Source: Massilia sp. ST3 | Lineage (GTDB): Bacteria > Pseudomonadota > Gammaproteobacteria > Burkholderiales > Burkholderiaceae_D | Direction: 5' to 3' | NCBI RefSeq assembly: GCF_018119405.1 | Contig: NZ_JAGPWC010000021.1 | Coordinates: 16,219-80,218, forward strand | DNA length: 64,000 bases | The notes under the pieces: generated by a model | What the model saw: only the letters and a program-made list of their open reading frames with translations | What the model was told of the DNA's origin: nothing | The model's database searches: none | Position numbers and translations under genes: made by a program | In this document: positions 21,586-30,374 of the stretch, in pieces | Numbering within the stretch: the first letter of the stretch is position 1 | Layout: every line of letters begins with the position of its first letter

Positions 21586-24465
21586 TTGGACAGCGCGAGC
21601 GAATTCCTGCGCATGCTGCAGCACGAGAAGTCGCTGACGACTGCCCACCGGCCTATCCGCCTGCGGCTCGGACATGCCGACCACCTTGCCGACGAAGTCC
21701 TGCTGCCGCAGCGCGTCAGCGGCAGCGAATCCGTGTGCGGCGGTCTGGAGTATGTGGTGACCTGCGTGGCGAGCACGCCGCGACTGCCACTCAAGGAACT
21801 CATCGCGCTGCCCGCCGAGGTGCAGCTGGTCACGGACCGCGGCCAGCTGCGCGGCGTGTGCGGCATCGTGGCGGAAGCGCGCGCCGGCGACTACGACGGC
21901 GGCCTCGCGGTCTACCAGCTGGTCATCCGCGACGCGCTGGCCATCATGGAAAAGCGCATCAACAGCCGCGTGTTCCGCTACCAGAGCGAACTCGACATCG
22001 TCCAGCTGCTGTTCGAGGAATGGAGCCAGTCGAATGGGGTGATGGCCAGCGCCTTCGACTACGAGCTCGATCCGCTGTTCGACCTGCGCCAGTTTCCGCC
22101 GCGCGAGCAGACCATGCAGCACAACGAATCCGACGCCGCCTTCGTGCGGCGCCTGCTGAAACGGCGCGGGGTCGCGTGGACCTTCCGGCCGGGCCGCTCG
22201 GGCAGGATGCGCCAGGGCCGGGATCAGGAAGATGGCCTGGACGCCGAGCGCGACGCCGTGCCGTCCCACACCCTGGTGCTGTTCGCCAATCCCAACTCGC
22301 TGCCGCGCAGCAGCGCGGGCAGCGTGCGCTACCACCGCAACGACGCCACCGAGGAGCGCGACAGCATCGATTCCTGGTGCGCCGCACGCCGCCTGCAGCC
22401 GGGCAGCACGACGCGCCACAGCTGGGACTACCGCAACCCGATCGGCACGCAATTGATGACCACCTCGGCGCGCAGCATGGCCGACCAGGGACGCAGCGGC
22501 AACGAGCTGGCGGCCAGCCTGGACGACTACGTGGTCGAGATCCCGCACGCCGGCAACGACGTCGAGGACCACTGGCGCCTGGGCCAGGTGCGCATGAACC
22601 GCCACGAATTCGAGACCAAGTGCTTCCACGGCGAGGGCTCGGTGCGCGACCTGCGCGCCGGCGAATACTTCACCTTGCTCGATCACCCCGAGATCGACAC
22701 CCACCCGGCCGCCGAACGCGACTTCGTCGTGACGTCGCTGCGCATCGAGGCCGAGAGCAACCTTCCGGCCGACGTGGCGGCGCGGGTGCGCCGCCTGATG
22801 GGCCCCTACCTCGACGATGGCGGCGCCACCTTCGCCGGCCAGCGCGGCAACACCCTGGCCAGCCTGATGGCGGGCGCGCGGGTGCGCGTCAGCTTCGATG
22901 CGGTGCGGCGCGGCATTCCGCTGGTGCCGGCCTTCGACCCGCGCGCCGACCTGCCGCATCCGCAACTGCAAAGCGCGATCGTGACCGGTCCGCCGGGCGA
23001 GGAAGTGCATTGCGACGCCCTGGGGCGGGTCAAGATCCGCTTCCCCGGCATGCGCCCGCAAGACCACCGCCATGCGCACGGCGCCGGCGCCTCGGACACC
23101 CCGGCCGATTCGGCCTGGGTACGGGTCGCTTCGAACTGGGCGGGCGGCGGCCCGGGCAGCAAGCAGCAGGCGGGTACGCTCGGCCTGCCACGGGTGGGCA
23201 GCGAGGTGCTGGTTGCCTTCCTCGGCGGCGACCCGGACCGCCCGGTCATCCTGTCCCAGCTGTTCAACGGACGGTCCCGGCCGCCGGCATTGAGCCGCCT
23301 GGGCGAACTGCCGGGCAACCGCTACCTGTCCGGCATGCGCAGCCACGAAGTGGGCGGGACGCGCGGCGGCCAGCTGCTGTTCGACGACACGCCGGGCGAG
23401 ATCGCGGTGCAGCTGGCCAGCGAGCATGGCGCATCCGAACTCAATCTCGGCTGGCTGGGCGCGCCGCGCGCCAACGGCCGGGGCGCGCCGCGCGGCGAGG
23501 GCGCCGAGCTGCGCAGCGACAAGGCGGTGGCGGTGCGCGGCGGCGAAGGCGTCCTCATCAGCGCCGGCGGCAAGCACGACGATGGCGGCGGCCAGCTCGA
23601 GCGCGGCGGCCTGGTCGGGATCGGCGAGGTGATGCAGGGTGTGCTGGAGGAGCTCGGCAAGCTGGCGGCGGAACACGGCGAATACGAACAGGCCAAGCCG
23701 CGCCTGGCCGAGCTGGTCGACAAGCTGCGCCGCTGGCACGAGGGCTCCAACGTCGCGCCGGCGACCGCCAAGGGGGGGCAGCCGGTGGCCGCCGTGACCG
23801 CGCCGGCCGGCGTCATGCTGGCCAGCGAGGACAACATCGCCCTCGGGGCCCAGAACAAGATCGACCTGGTGTCGGCCGGCGACACCGAAGTCGCGGCCGG
23901 GCGCAGCCTGTTCCTGCGCGCCGCGCGCGCGCTTAACCTTTTCGCCTACGAACTCGGCCTGCGGCTGATCGCGGGGCGGGGCAATATCGTGGTCCAGACC
24001 GACAAGGGCGACATCGAGATCAAGTCCTCAGGCCACCTGCGCCTGATCGCCGCCAAGGGCATCGAGCTCGAGGCGCCGGCGGTCAAGGTGGTGTCGCAGG
24101 GCGCCCAGACCGACTGGGACGGCGGCGCCATCACCCACCAGAGCAGCGGCAAGCACGTGGTCAAGTCCGGCGGCGTCGACTACCTGACCGGAGGCGGCGG
24201 CGCCCCGGTCGGGCTGAAGCTGCCGGAGACGGCGCTCGAGACCGACGAGCGGGTGGTCGTGATCGACCGCCAGACCAGCATGCCCGCCAAGGGCCGGCGC
24301 TACATCGCCCGCCACGAGGACGGCACCACCATCGAAGGCGTCACCGACGACGAGGGGCGCACCAGCATCCTGCACACCTATGCCATGGGCGACATCGAAC
24401 TACGCCTGCTGCCCGATGACGACCCGGATGCCGACCCCAACCCTCCAGCAGCGGACCGGGCATGA
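21586..24465 (+). CDS. vgrG: Type VI secretion spike protein VgrG with C-terminal extension
   Basis: The protein has 959 residues. VgrG trimers tip the T6SS tube and carry effectors. The gp27-like part spans about residues 1-400 (HNESDAAFVRRLLKRRGVAW near 180), the gp5 OB-fold follows (DALGRVKIRFPG near 475; SAWVRVASNWAG; GLPRVGSEVLVAFLGGDPDR) and a DUF2345 beta-helix covers about 610-860. A final ~80 residues look like a small transthyretin-type fold and may dock the effector. TTG is the start: AGGAG stands six bases before it and no nearby ATG fits. Only a spike gene is here; no structural T6SS genes are in the window, so this is an orphan vgrG cassette. It overlaps the effector gene by ATGA. 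Confidence 0.93.
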   Translation: MDSASEFLRMLQHEKSLTTAHRPIRLRLGHADHLADEVLLPQRVSGSESVCGGLEYVVTCVASTPRLPLKELIALPAEVQLVTDRGQLRGVCGIVAEARAGDYDGGLAVYQLVIRDALAIMEKRINSRVFRYQSELDIVQLLFEEWSQSNGVMASAFDYELDPLFDLRQFPPREQTMQHNESDAAFVRRLLKRRGVAWTFRPGRSGRMRQGRDQEDGLDAERDAVPSHTLVLFANPNSLPRSSAGSVRYHRNDATEERDSIDSWCAARRLQPGSTTRHSWDYRNPIGTQLMTTSARSMADQGRSGNELAASLDDYVVEIPHAGNDVEDHWRLGQVRMNRHEFETKCFHGEGSVRDLRAGEYFTLLDHPEIDTHPAAERDFVVTSLRIEAESNLPADVAARVRRLMGPYLDDGGATFAGQRGNTLASLMAGARVRVSFDAVRRGIPLVPAFDPRADLPHPQLQSAIVTGPPGEEVHCDALGRVKIRFPGMRPQDHRHAHGAGASDTPADSAWVRVASNWAGGGPGSKQQAGTLGLPRVGSEVLVAFLGGDPDRPVILSQLFNGRSRPPALSRLGELPGNRYLSGMRSHEVGGTRGGQLLFDDTPGEIAVQLASEHGASELNLGWLGAPRANGRGAPRGEGAELRSDKAVAVRGGEGVLISAGGKHDDGGGQLERGGLVGIGEVMQGVLEELGKLAAEHGEYEQAKPRLAELVDKLRRWHEGSNVAPATAKGGQPVAAVTAPAGVMLASEDNIALGAQNKIDLVSAGDTEVAAGRSLFLRAARALNLFAYELGLRLIAGRGNIVVQTDKGDIEIKSSGHLRLIAAKGIELEAPAVKVVSQGAQTDWDGGAITHQSSGKHVVKSGGVDYLTGGGGAPVGLKLPETALETDERVVVIDRQTSMPAKGRRYIARHEDGTTIEGVTDDEGRTSILHTYAMGDIELRLLPDDDPDADPNPPAADRA

Positions 24466-26165
24466 ACGAACCGACCCGCCCCATCCACCAGCCGAGAGTC
24501 GAAGCCGACGGCAGCCTGGTGGCGCATACCGTTGCCACGCCCACCGCCTTCAAGGTAAGGGCGCGCGTGACAGTGGGGTCGCGCAAGGTGATGCCCGTGA
24601 TTTTCGTGCCGGGGATCATGGGGTCGAACCTGCGGGCGCGGAAGGATTTGAAACCTGAGCCTGGCGCCGTACTCAAGCCGGGGGAATCCGCATGGCGGCC
24701 GCCGAGCGGGCTGGTCGATTCCGCGAGCGAGGTTCGCAAATGGTCCAAGCGACCGCCAGCCCAGCGGCAGCGGATCCTCGATCCCTCCATCCTCGAGGTC
24801 GACCCTGATGGTGAACTCGCTTATTCGGCCTCGATGCTGGACGAGTCCGAGATGCGCGAGCGTGGCTGGGGCGAGGTGCACGCCGCCTCCTACGGCGGCG
24901 TCCTGATCGATCTGCAACGGCGCCTGGACAAGACCTACCGGCGAGGACCGAGCGGTGAACGGGAGGTCCGTCCGTACTGGAAACGCGTCATGCAAGTTGA
25001 ACCGCAACGCTGGGGCGTCCGCAATATTCAAAGAGTGACGGAGGCGGAGCTGGAGAAGTATTCGGCCTATCAGTATCCCGTATATGCCTTCGGCTATAAC
25101 TGGCTCGAATCCTGCGAGGTGTCGGGCCGGCGTTTGCGTGACAGGATTGACCAGATCAAGAAGTTCTGGACAGAGCGGAAGCACGAATGCCGCCACGTGA
25201 TTATCGTGACCCATTCGATGGGTGGACTGGTAGCGCGCGCCTGCGCCCGACTGAGCCAGACAAAGCAAGGATCCGCTTCCGATATTGCTGGCATTATCCA
25301 CGGCGTCATGCCAGCGCTGGGGGCGCCGGTTGCGTATCGGCGGATAGCTTGCGGCACCGAGGGCGGTCACTTCACGAACACCTTGGGGGACAACATCAAG
25401 GCGGATGCTTTCGCAATCATCGCGGGGAAATCAGCGGCGGAAACAACGCCGGTCATGGCATTTTCACCCGGCATACTGCAGTTGTTGCCAAATCAGCTCT
25501 ACCCTAGACCCTGGTTACAGATCAAGACCGTTCGTACCGTCAACCGGAAGGACGAAGTACGCGATTTGCTCGCGCTCCCGGACGGCAACCCCTATGACTT
25601 CTATCGCGATATGAAGTCGTGGTACCGGATGATTGATCCGGCGTTGGCTGATCCTGCTCGGCGCTACCGGCAACAAAAAGGCGGTCTCGAAAAGAACATC
25701 ACCGCTGCGATTGATGCCGCGGAGCGCTTTCACACGGAACTTCTGGTCGACGCCGCCACTGAGGAAAAGAGTCAGCCGTACTACCATCCTCACACGTATG
25801 CATTCTATGGCGCCGACAGTACGCTACGTACCTATGGACACATCAGGTGGGTAGCGCGCGAACCCGTCAGCGTTAGCACTGCACTCACACCGGCGAACAT
25901 CCGATTGGCGCAGCATGTCAAGTCCGATCCAGACGGAACGCGCGAGGTTGAAATCGCGAATGGTCTCCGTCTCAGCTTTTCGGTCTGGCCACAGGATGCA
26001 CATGGAGATGAAACGGTGCCTGTCCAGTCGGGGGCAGGACCGCAGCCGCATGTGCGTCAGATCTTCGCTCCAGGAGGTTTCCGGCATCAGGAAAGCTATC
26101 AGCACGACGACATGCTGCTGTTGACGCGGCATCTCATCGTGAAGATCGTGCAGGAAGTCAAATGA
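24462..26165 (+). CDS. T6SS lipase effector, Tle4-like alpha/beta hydrolase
   Basis: The protein has 567 residues without a signal peptide, as expected of a VgrG-delivered toxin. The oxyanion-hole segment VIFVPGIMGSNLRAR (residues 47-60) and nucleophile elbow VTHSMGGLVARA (Ser252) are followed by GDETVP (Asp516), the acidic-residue motif of PGAP1/LCAT-like lipases, and a catalytic His candidate at 542 or 548 (RHQESYQHDD). It should cleave phospholipids of rival cells. The first ~160 codons are GC-rich like vgrG, then GC falls sharply (one 60-base line at 25021 is 31/60, against 46/60 at 22801). The Tle4 name rests mainly on the Tli4-like protein downstream. Confidence 0.85.
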   Translation: MNEPTRPIHQPRVEADGSLVAHTVATPTAFKVRARVTVGSRKVMPVIFVPGIMGSNLRARKDLKPEPGAVLKPGESAWRPPSGLVDSASEVRKWSKRPPAQRQRILDPSILEVDPDGELAYSASMLDESEMRERGWGEVHAASYGGVLIDLQRRLDKTYRRGPSGEREVRPYWKRVMQVEPQRWGVRNIQRVTEAELEKYSAYQYPVYAFGYNWLESCEVSGRRLRDRIDQIKKFWTERKHECRHVIIVTHSMGGLVARACARLSQTKQGSASDIAGIIHGVMPALGAPVAYRRIACGTEGGHFTNTLGDNIKADAFAIIAGKSAAETTPVMAFSPGILQLLPNQLYPRPWLQIKTVRTVNRKDEVRDLLALPDGNPYDFYRDMKSWYRMIDPALADPARRYRQQKGGLEKNITAAIDAAERFHTELLVDAATEEKSQPYYHPHTYAFYGADSTLRTYGHIRWVAREPVSVSTALTPANIRLAQHVKSDPDGTREVEIANGLRLSFSVWPQDAHGDETVPVQSGAGPQPHVRQIFAPGGFRHQESYQHDDMLLLTRHLIVKIVQEVK

Positions 26166-27886
26166 TGCGGCTGGGGAGCCGACGGATGAAAGTCGTAGGG
26201 GCACTGGTGGCGTTGGGACTCACGCTGGTCTCGTTCCTGGCCAATTCAGTACAGACCGTGCAAGACCAGCGGAAGGCGGCGAACATGATGAGTAAGATGA
26301 AGACAGTTTGCGTAGGACGCTTCCTAATCGATATCCCGGCGCACGCTCCATTCAATATCGGTCGCGGATTCGTGAGCGGCTACGACATATCGACCTCCGT
26401 CCATGAAACCGACGAGGAATTTTCAGCGCGTCTCCGCCAGTTTGAGGCGGAAGTGTCCACCGCCCGTAACGAGAATGGCCGACCCAGTCTCGAATCAAGC
26501 AAGGTGCTTTCGCTTGAAGCAGGGCGCGGTAAGGTCTTCGTATTTAACCGGCGCCGTGCAAGAACGGTGAAAGACGATCGCATTGTGTCGATCGAGGATG
26601 TGAGCGTGCGTGGCATGCTCCGTTTCCCGGGTTTGAGCATCACAGCCAGCGCCGAGGGAATGGACTTCGCTAGCGGCGCCGAACTGGCCCGGTTGCTCGG
26701 ACGTATCCGGCCGCTGGCGACGGAGGAAATTCCTGCGGAATCCGGCTTTTGCCTCGATCACGCGATCGTCCGCGATCCCTATCCGGACCCTGAAGGCGAG
26801 AGTGTCGTCATGTTCGCTGGCTTCCCGGACCATCCCGACGTCAATATCGTCCTCTCCACGATGGCCGGTACCGCGCCCGCGCCCGGCCTGTTGGCGCGCA
26901 ATGCGGCTGCGGCGGAGCGGGAACCGCTTTTCATGCGCCTGGCCTTTACGAACCTTCGGGAGCGCCCGCGTACGATCAATGGCCTGCCGGGTGAAGAATT
27001 GCTGTTACGGATACGCGAGACTAACTTCACGACGGGGTATGACTTCCAATGGGAAATGGCGGGAAAGGAGGACGACTTCCTTGCGCCTTTGCTGACACTG
27101 GAACTGGGAGCGGGAACCAACCCGGTCAGCGGAGGCAAACCTGTCCAGTCGTCGCTGTCCGAGGAGGTCTTGCTGGAACTGTGGGAGCGTATGTCGAGCA
27201 GCATTCGGATACGCCCTAGCGCGTCCGCCAAGCTTGCCCAGTCGGCGCCTTCGCCGGTCGCGCTTGGCACAAGTACGCTCGCAGGCGAGATTTGTCCGGA
27301 GACAGGGTGGTGGCAGTGTGGCGACGGGGGCGATGGGGTCGGCGTACTTGGCGGTGAACGTCAGTTCCTTAAAAAGGGACAGCGCATGCCGCAGGCACTG
27401 CTGCTTCCGCCGGCGACCTTGTGGCAGCGGCTGCGCGGCATGCAGCCCAGCTACGAAACCCGCAATCCCACATTGTGGACACTCGCAGACAAGCGAAGCA
27501 GCGCTCGCATCCCGCCTCCAGCCGGGCTTGCGAACGCATTGCCTGGCATGGATGGGGGCGTCGTGCCGGCCGCAGCGACACCTGGCGCCAGCATCGAGGC
27601 GCCCATCGGCAGCGTCGCGAAGACCGGCGCAGCGTGTCCGGCAAGCGGCTGGTGGCGCTGCCAAGACAGTCATGCACTCGATGGGACCCGCTGGTTCGCC
27701 GCGGGCAGCGTGCTGCCGGCGGCGACATTCCGCGCCCAGGTGCATGGCCGCGGGGCGGGTCATCCTGAGCTGATCCATCGCCGTAGCGCCTGGCAACTGG
27801 TCCGTCTTGCGGAATCAGGTAGCGAAGCGCATGGCTCCAGCGCAGGATCCGGGTCGCCGGGCTTGCGTGCATCAGGATCATCCTAG
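26162..27886 (+). CDS. Tli4-like T6SS immunity protein with two C-terminal CP-x-SGWW-x-C modules
   Basis: The protein has 574 residues. An N-terminal transmembrane or uncleaved signal segment (VVGALVALGLTLVSFLANSV) points the protein to the periplasm, where lipase toxins arrive. TVCVGRFLIDIPAHAPFNI begins the region resembling Tli4, the immunity protein of Tle4 lipases. After about residue 375 two related modules follow, EICPETGWWQCGD... and AACPASGWWRCQD..., each about 60 residues with paired Cys, a G-x-R-x-F turn and an LP-A-x-x stretch. Its ATG overlaps the effector stop (ATGA). The N-terminal part shares the low GC of the effector, while the C-terminal modules are GC-rich again. Confidence 0.78.
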   Translation: MMRLGSRRMKVVGALVALGLTLVSFLANSVQTVQDQRKAANMMSKMKTVCVGRFLIDIPAHAPFNIGRGFVSGYDISTSVHETDEEFSARLRQFEAEVSTARNENGRPSLESSKVLSLEAGRGKVFVFNRRRARTVKDDRIVSIEDVSVRGMLRFPGLSITASAEGMDFASGAELARLLGRIRPLATEEIPAESGFCLDHAIVRDPYPDPEGESVVMFAGFPDHPDVNIVLSTMAGTAPAPGLLARNAAAAEREPLFMRLAFTNLRERPRTINGLPGEELLLRIRETNFTTGYDFQWEMAGKEDDFLAPLLTLELGAGTNPVSGGKPVQSSLSEEVLLELWERMSSSIRIRPSASAKLAQSAPSPVALGTSTLAGEICPETGWWQCGDGGDGVGVLGGERQFLKKGQRMPQALLLPPATLWQRLRGMQPSYETRNPTLWTLADKRSSARIPPPAGLANALPGMDGGVVPAAATPGASIEAPIGSVAKTGAACPASGWWRCQDSHALDGTRWFAAGSVLPAATFRAQVHGRGAGHPELIHRRSAWQLVRLAESGSEAHGSSAGSGSPGLRASGSS

Positions 27887-28001
27887 GCAGGAATGTGGTT
27901 CCATGGGCAGCACCGGGAAAGCAGCAAGGAGTCGGCCCGATCGCTGCTGATGTACCCGGGCCGGGGTACCTGTAACGAGGACGTTGTGCGAGTACCAGCT
28001 G

Positions 28002-30353
28002 ATGCGCACTGCCATTCTTGCATTCCTGGGGGGAGCCTGGTTCCTGCAGACCAGGCCGGCCTTGCCGGACACAGTCGGCCTCCTGATCTGCCTGCTGGTC
28101 GCCGCAGCCGCGACCGTCGCCCTGCGCGGCGTATATCGGCACGTCCTTGTCGGCAGCCTGCTGGGTTTCCTGTGGGCGGCATCGATGGCGCAGCTCGCGC
28201 TGTCCGAGGGCCTGAACACATCCGACGAGGGCCGCGACCTGGCCATCGTCGGCACCATCGACAGCCTCCCGCACCGCTTCGACGGCGGCGTGCGTTTCCA
28301 GTTCCGGATCGAGCAGGTCGAGACGCACGGGGTGCCGCTGCCCTGGCGCGTGGCCCTGTCCTGGTACGGCCAGCAGGCAGCCGACCCGCGCCTGGTGCAA
28401 CCCGGCGAGCGCTGGCGCCTGCTCGTACGCCTCCAGCGCCCCCACGGCAACGCAAACCCGCATGGCTTCGACCACGAAGCGTGGCTGCTGGAGCAGGGCA
28501 TACGCGCCACCGGCTACGTCCGTCCGGCGGGACGGGGCAACCGCCGCGTCGACGCGTGGGTTCCGAGCGCGCGCAGCCTGGTGGAGCGTACCCGGGCCCG
28601 GCTGCGCGACCGGATTACCGGCGCCCTGGCGGACAAGCCCTACGCCGGCGTGATCGTCGCCCTGGTGATCGGCGACCAGCGCGGCATCGCCCAGTCCGAC
28701 TGGGACGTGTTCAACCGCACCGGCATCAGCCACCTGGTCTCGATCTCCGGCCTGCACATCACGATGCTGGCCGGCCTGGCGGCATGGACGGCGTCCTTCC
28801 TGTGGCGGCGCTCCTTCTTCACCACCGCCCAGTTGCCGCTGGTCTTGCCCGCCCAGAAAGTCGCCGCCCTGGCCGGCGCCGCGGTGGCGCTGCTCTATGT
28901 GCTGCTGGCCGGTTTCGGGGTCCCCGCGCAGCGCACCTTCACCATGCTGGCCGTCGTCGCCCTCGCACTCTGGCTGGGGCGGATCACCTCGGCCTCCCAT
29001 GTCCTGTGCCTGGCGCTCGGGGTGGTGCTGATGTTCGACCCCTGGGCGATGCTGTGGCCCGGCTTCTGGCTCTCGTACGGCGCGGTGGCGGCCATCCTGT
29101 ACGCCAGTGTCGGCCGCGTCGGGCGGCCCCAGCAGGGGTGGCGCGGCAGCCTGCTGGCGGCCGCGCGCACCCAATGGGCAGTCACGGTGGGCCTGGTGCC
29201 GCTCACCCTGCTGCTGTTCGGGCAGGTGTCGCTGGTCAGCCCGCTCGCCAATGCCCTGGCGATCCCGGTGATCAGCCTGTTCGTGACCCCGCTCGCGCTG
29301 CTCGGCAGCGTGCTGCCGGCGCCGCTGGCGGGCGCGGTACTGAGCGCCGCGCACGCCGCCGTCGAGCTGCTGGCCGCCATCCTGGGCTGGCTGGCCGCGC
29401 CGCAGCTGGCGGTATGGAGCGCACCCGCTCCCGCGCCCTGGATCCTGGCGCTGGCGCTCCTTGGCACCGCGTGGCTGCTGGCGCCGCGCGGCTGGCCGCA
29501 TCGCTGGGCGGGCCTGGCCGCATGGAGCCCGCTGCTGGCCCAGCTGCCCTCGGCGCCGCCGCCGAACGAGTTCAGCGTCACCGCCTTCGACGTCGGCCAG
29601 GGCATGGCGCTGCTGGTCGAGACGCAGCGCCATCGGCTGCTCTACGATACCGGCCCCCAGTACGCGCCCGGCGCCAACGGCGCCACACGGGTGATCCTGC
29701 CCTACCTGCGCGCGCGCGGGATCGCACGGCTCGATGCGCTGGTGGTCTCGCACGGCGACCTCGATCACTCGGGCGGCGCCGCCGACCTGCTGTCCACGCT
29801 GCCGGTAGCAGAGGTCCTGTCCTCGCTGCCGCCTTCGCATCCGGCGCTGCGCGCAGCAGCCCGCCATGCGCGCTGCGGCGCCGGCCAGGGGTGGCGCTGG
29901 GATGGCGTCCTGTTCGAGATGCTGGGGCCCGACCCCGCCAGCTACGCCGATCCCGCGCTCAAGGCCAATGCGTGCAGCTGCGTGCTGCGCATCAGTGCGG
30001 GGGACAGGGCGATCCTGCTGGCGGCCGATATCGAAGCGGCCCAGGAAAGCGAGCTGCTGCGCCGCGTTCCGCAGGGCCTGCACGCCGACGTCCTGCTCGC
30101 GCCGCACCACGGCAGCGGCACCTCGTCGACCACCGCCTTCCTGGAAGCGGTCGGGCCGAGCGTGGGCCTGTTCCAGGTCGGCTACCGCAACCGCTACCGG
30201 CATCCCAAGAAAGAGGTCTATGCCCGCTATGGCGAACTGGGCATCCGCCGCCTGCGCACCGACGAATCGGGCGCGGTGAGCCTGCATTTCGGCCGGAGGC
30301 TGGAGGTCAGCGAACAGCGCCGGACGGCTGCGCGCTACTGGCACGGCCGCTAG
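28002..30353 (+). CDS. comEC: DNA uptake channel ComEC/Rec2
   Basis: ComEC forms the inner-membrane channel for transforming single-stranded DNA. The ~783-residue protein has an N-terminal DUF4131/OB part (residues 1-210), the Competence domain with SHLVSISGLHITMLAGL and GVPAQRTFTMLAVVALALW (210-490), and a C-terminal MBL-fold domain with AFDVGQGMALLVET, SHGDLDHSGGA and LAPHHGSGTSS (530-770), keeping the metal ligands. All three parts are intact. The start is not decided by a ribosome site: ATG 28002 is chosen, while TTG 27984 six codons upstream is possible. No other competence gene lies in the window. Confidence 0.92.
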   Translation: MRTAILAFLGGAWFLQTRPALPDTVGLLICLLVAAAATVALRGVYRHVLVGSLLGFLWAASMAQLALSEGLNTSDEGRDLAIVGTIDSLPHRFDGGVRFQFRIEQVETHGVPLPWRVALSWYGQQAADPRLVQPGERWRLLVRLQRPHGNANPHGFDHEAWLLEQGIRATGYVRPAGRGNRRVDAWVPSARSLVERTRARLRDRITGALADKPYAGVIVALVIGDQRGIAQSDWDVFNRTGISHLVSISGLHITMLAGLAAWTASFLWRRSFFTTAQLPLVLPAQKVAALAGAAVALLYVLLAGFGVPAQRTFTMLAVVALALWLGRITSASHVLCLALGVVLMFDPWAMLWPGFWLSYGAVAAILYASVGRVGRPQQGWRGSLLAAARTQWAVTVGLVPLTLLLFGQVSLVSPLANALAIPVISLFVTPLALLGSVLPAPLAGAVLSAAHAAVELLAAILGWLAAPQLAVWSAPAPAPWILALALLGTAWLLAPRGWPHRWAGLAAWSPLLAQLPSAPPPNEFSVTAFDVGQGMALLVETQRHRLLYDTGPQYAPGANGATRVILPYLRARGIARLDALVVSHGDLDHSGGAADLLSTLPVAEVLSSLPPSHPALRAAARHARCGAGQGWRWDGVLFEMLGPDPASYADPALKANACSCVLRISAGDRAILLAADIEAAQESELLRRVPQGLHADVLLAPHHGSGTSSTTAFLEAVGPSVGLFQVGYRNRYRHPKKEVYARYGELGIRRLRTDESGAVSLHFGRRLEVSEQRRTAARYWHGR

Positions 30354-30374
30354 GCGCCGGCCAGGCTGCCCGCG

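Noticed and set aside
21540..23936. A 798-codon plus-strand frame overlapping vgrG in another phase
   Set aside because: It is Arg/Pro/Gly-rich noise; the vgrG frame has a ribosome site, TTG start and full domain content.
27369..30344. A 991-codon open frame on the minus strand opposite comEC and the immunity gene
   Set aside because: Its translation is a low-complexity mix of Arg, Gly, Gln and His with no domain, and the plus strand encodes clear ComEC motifs. Long antisense frames are expected at this GC content.
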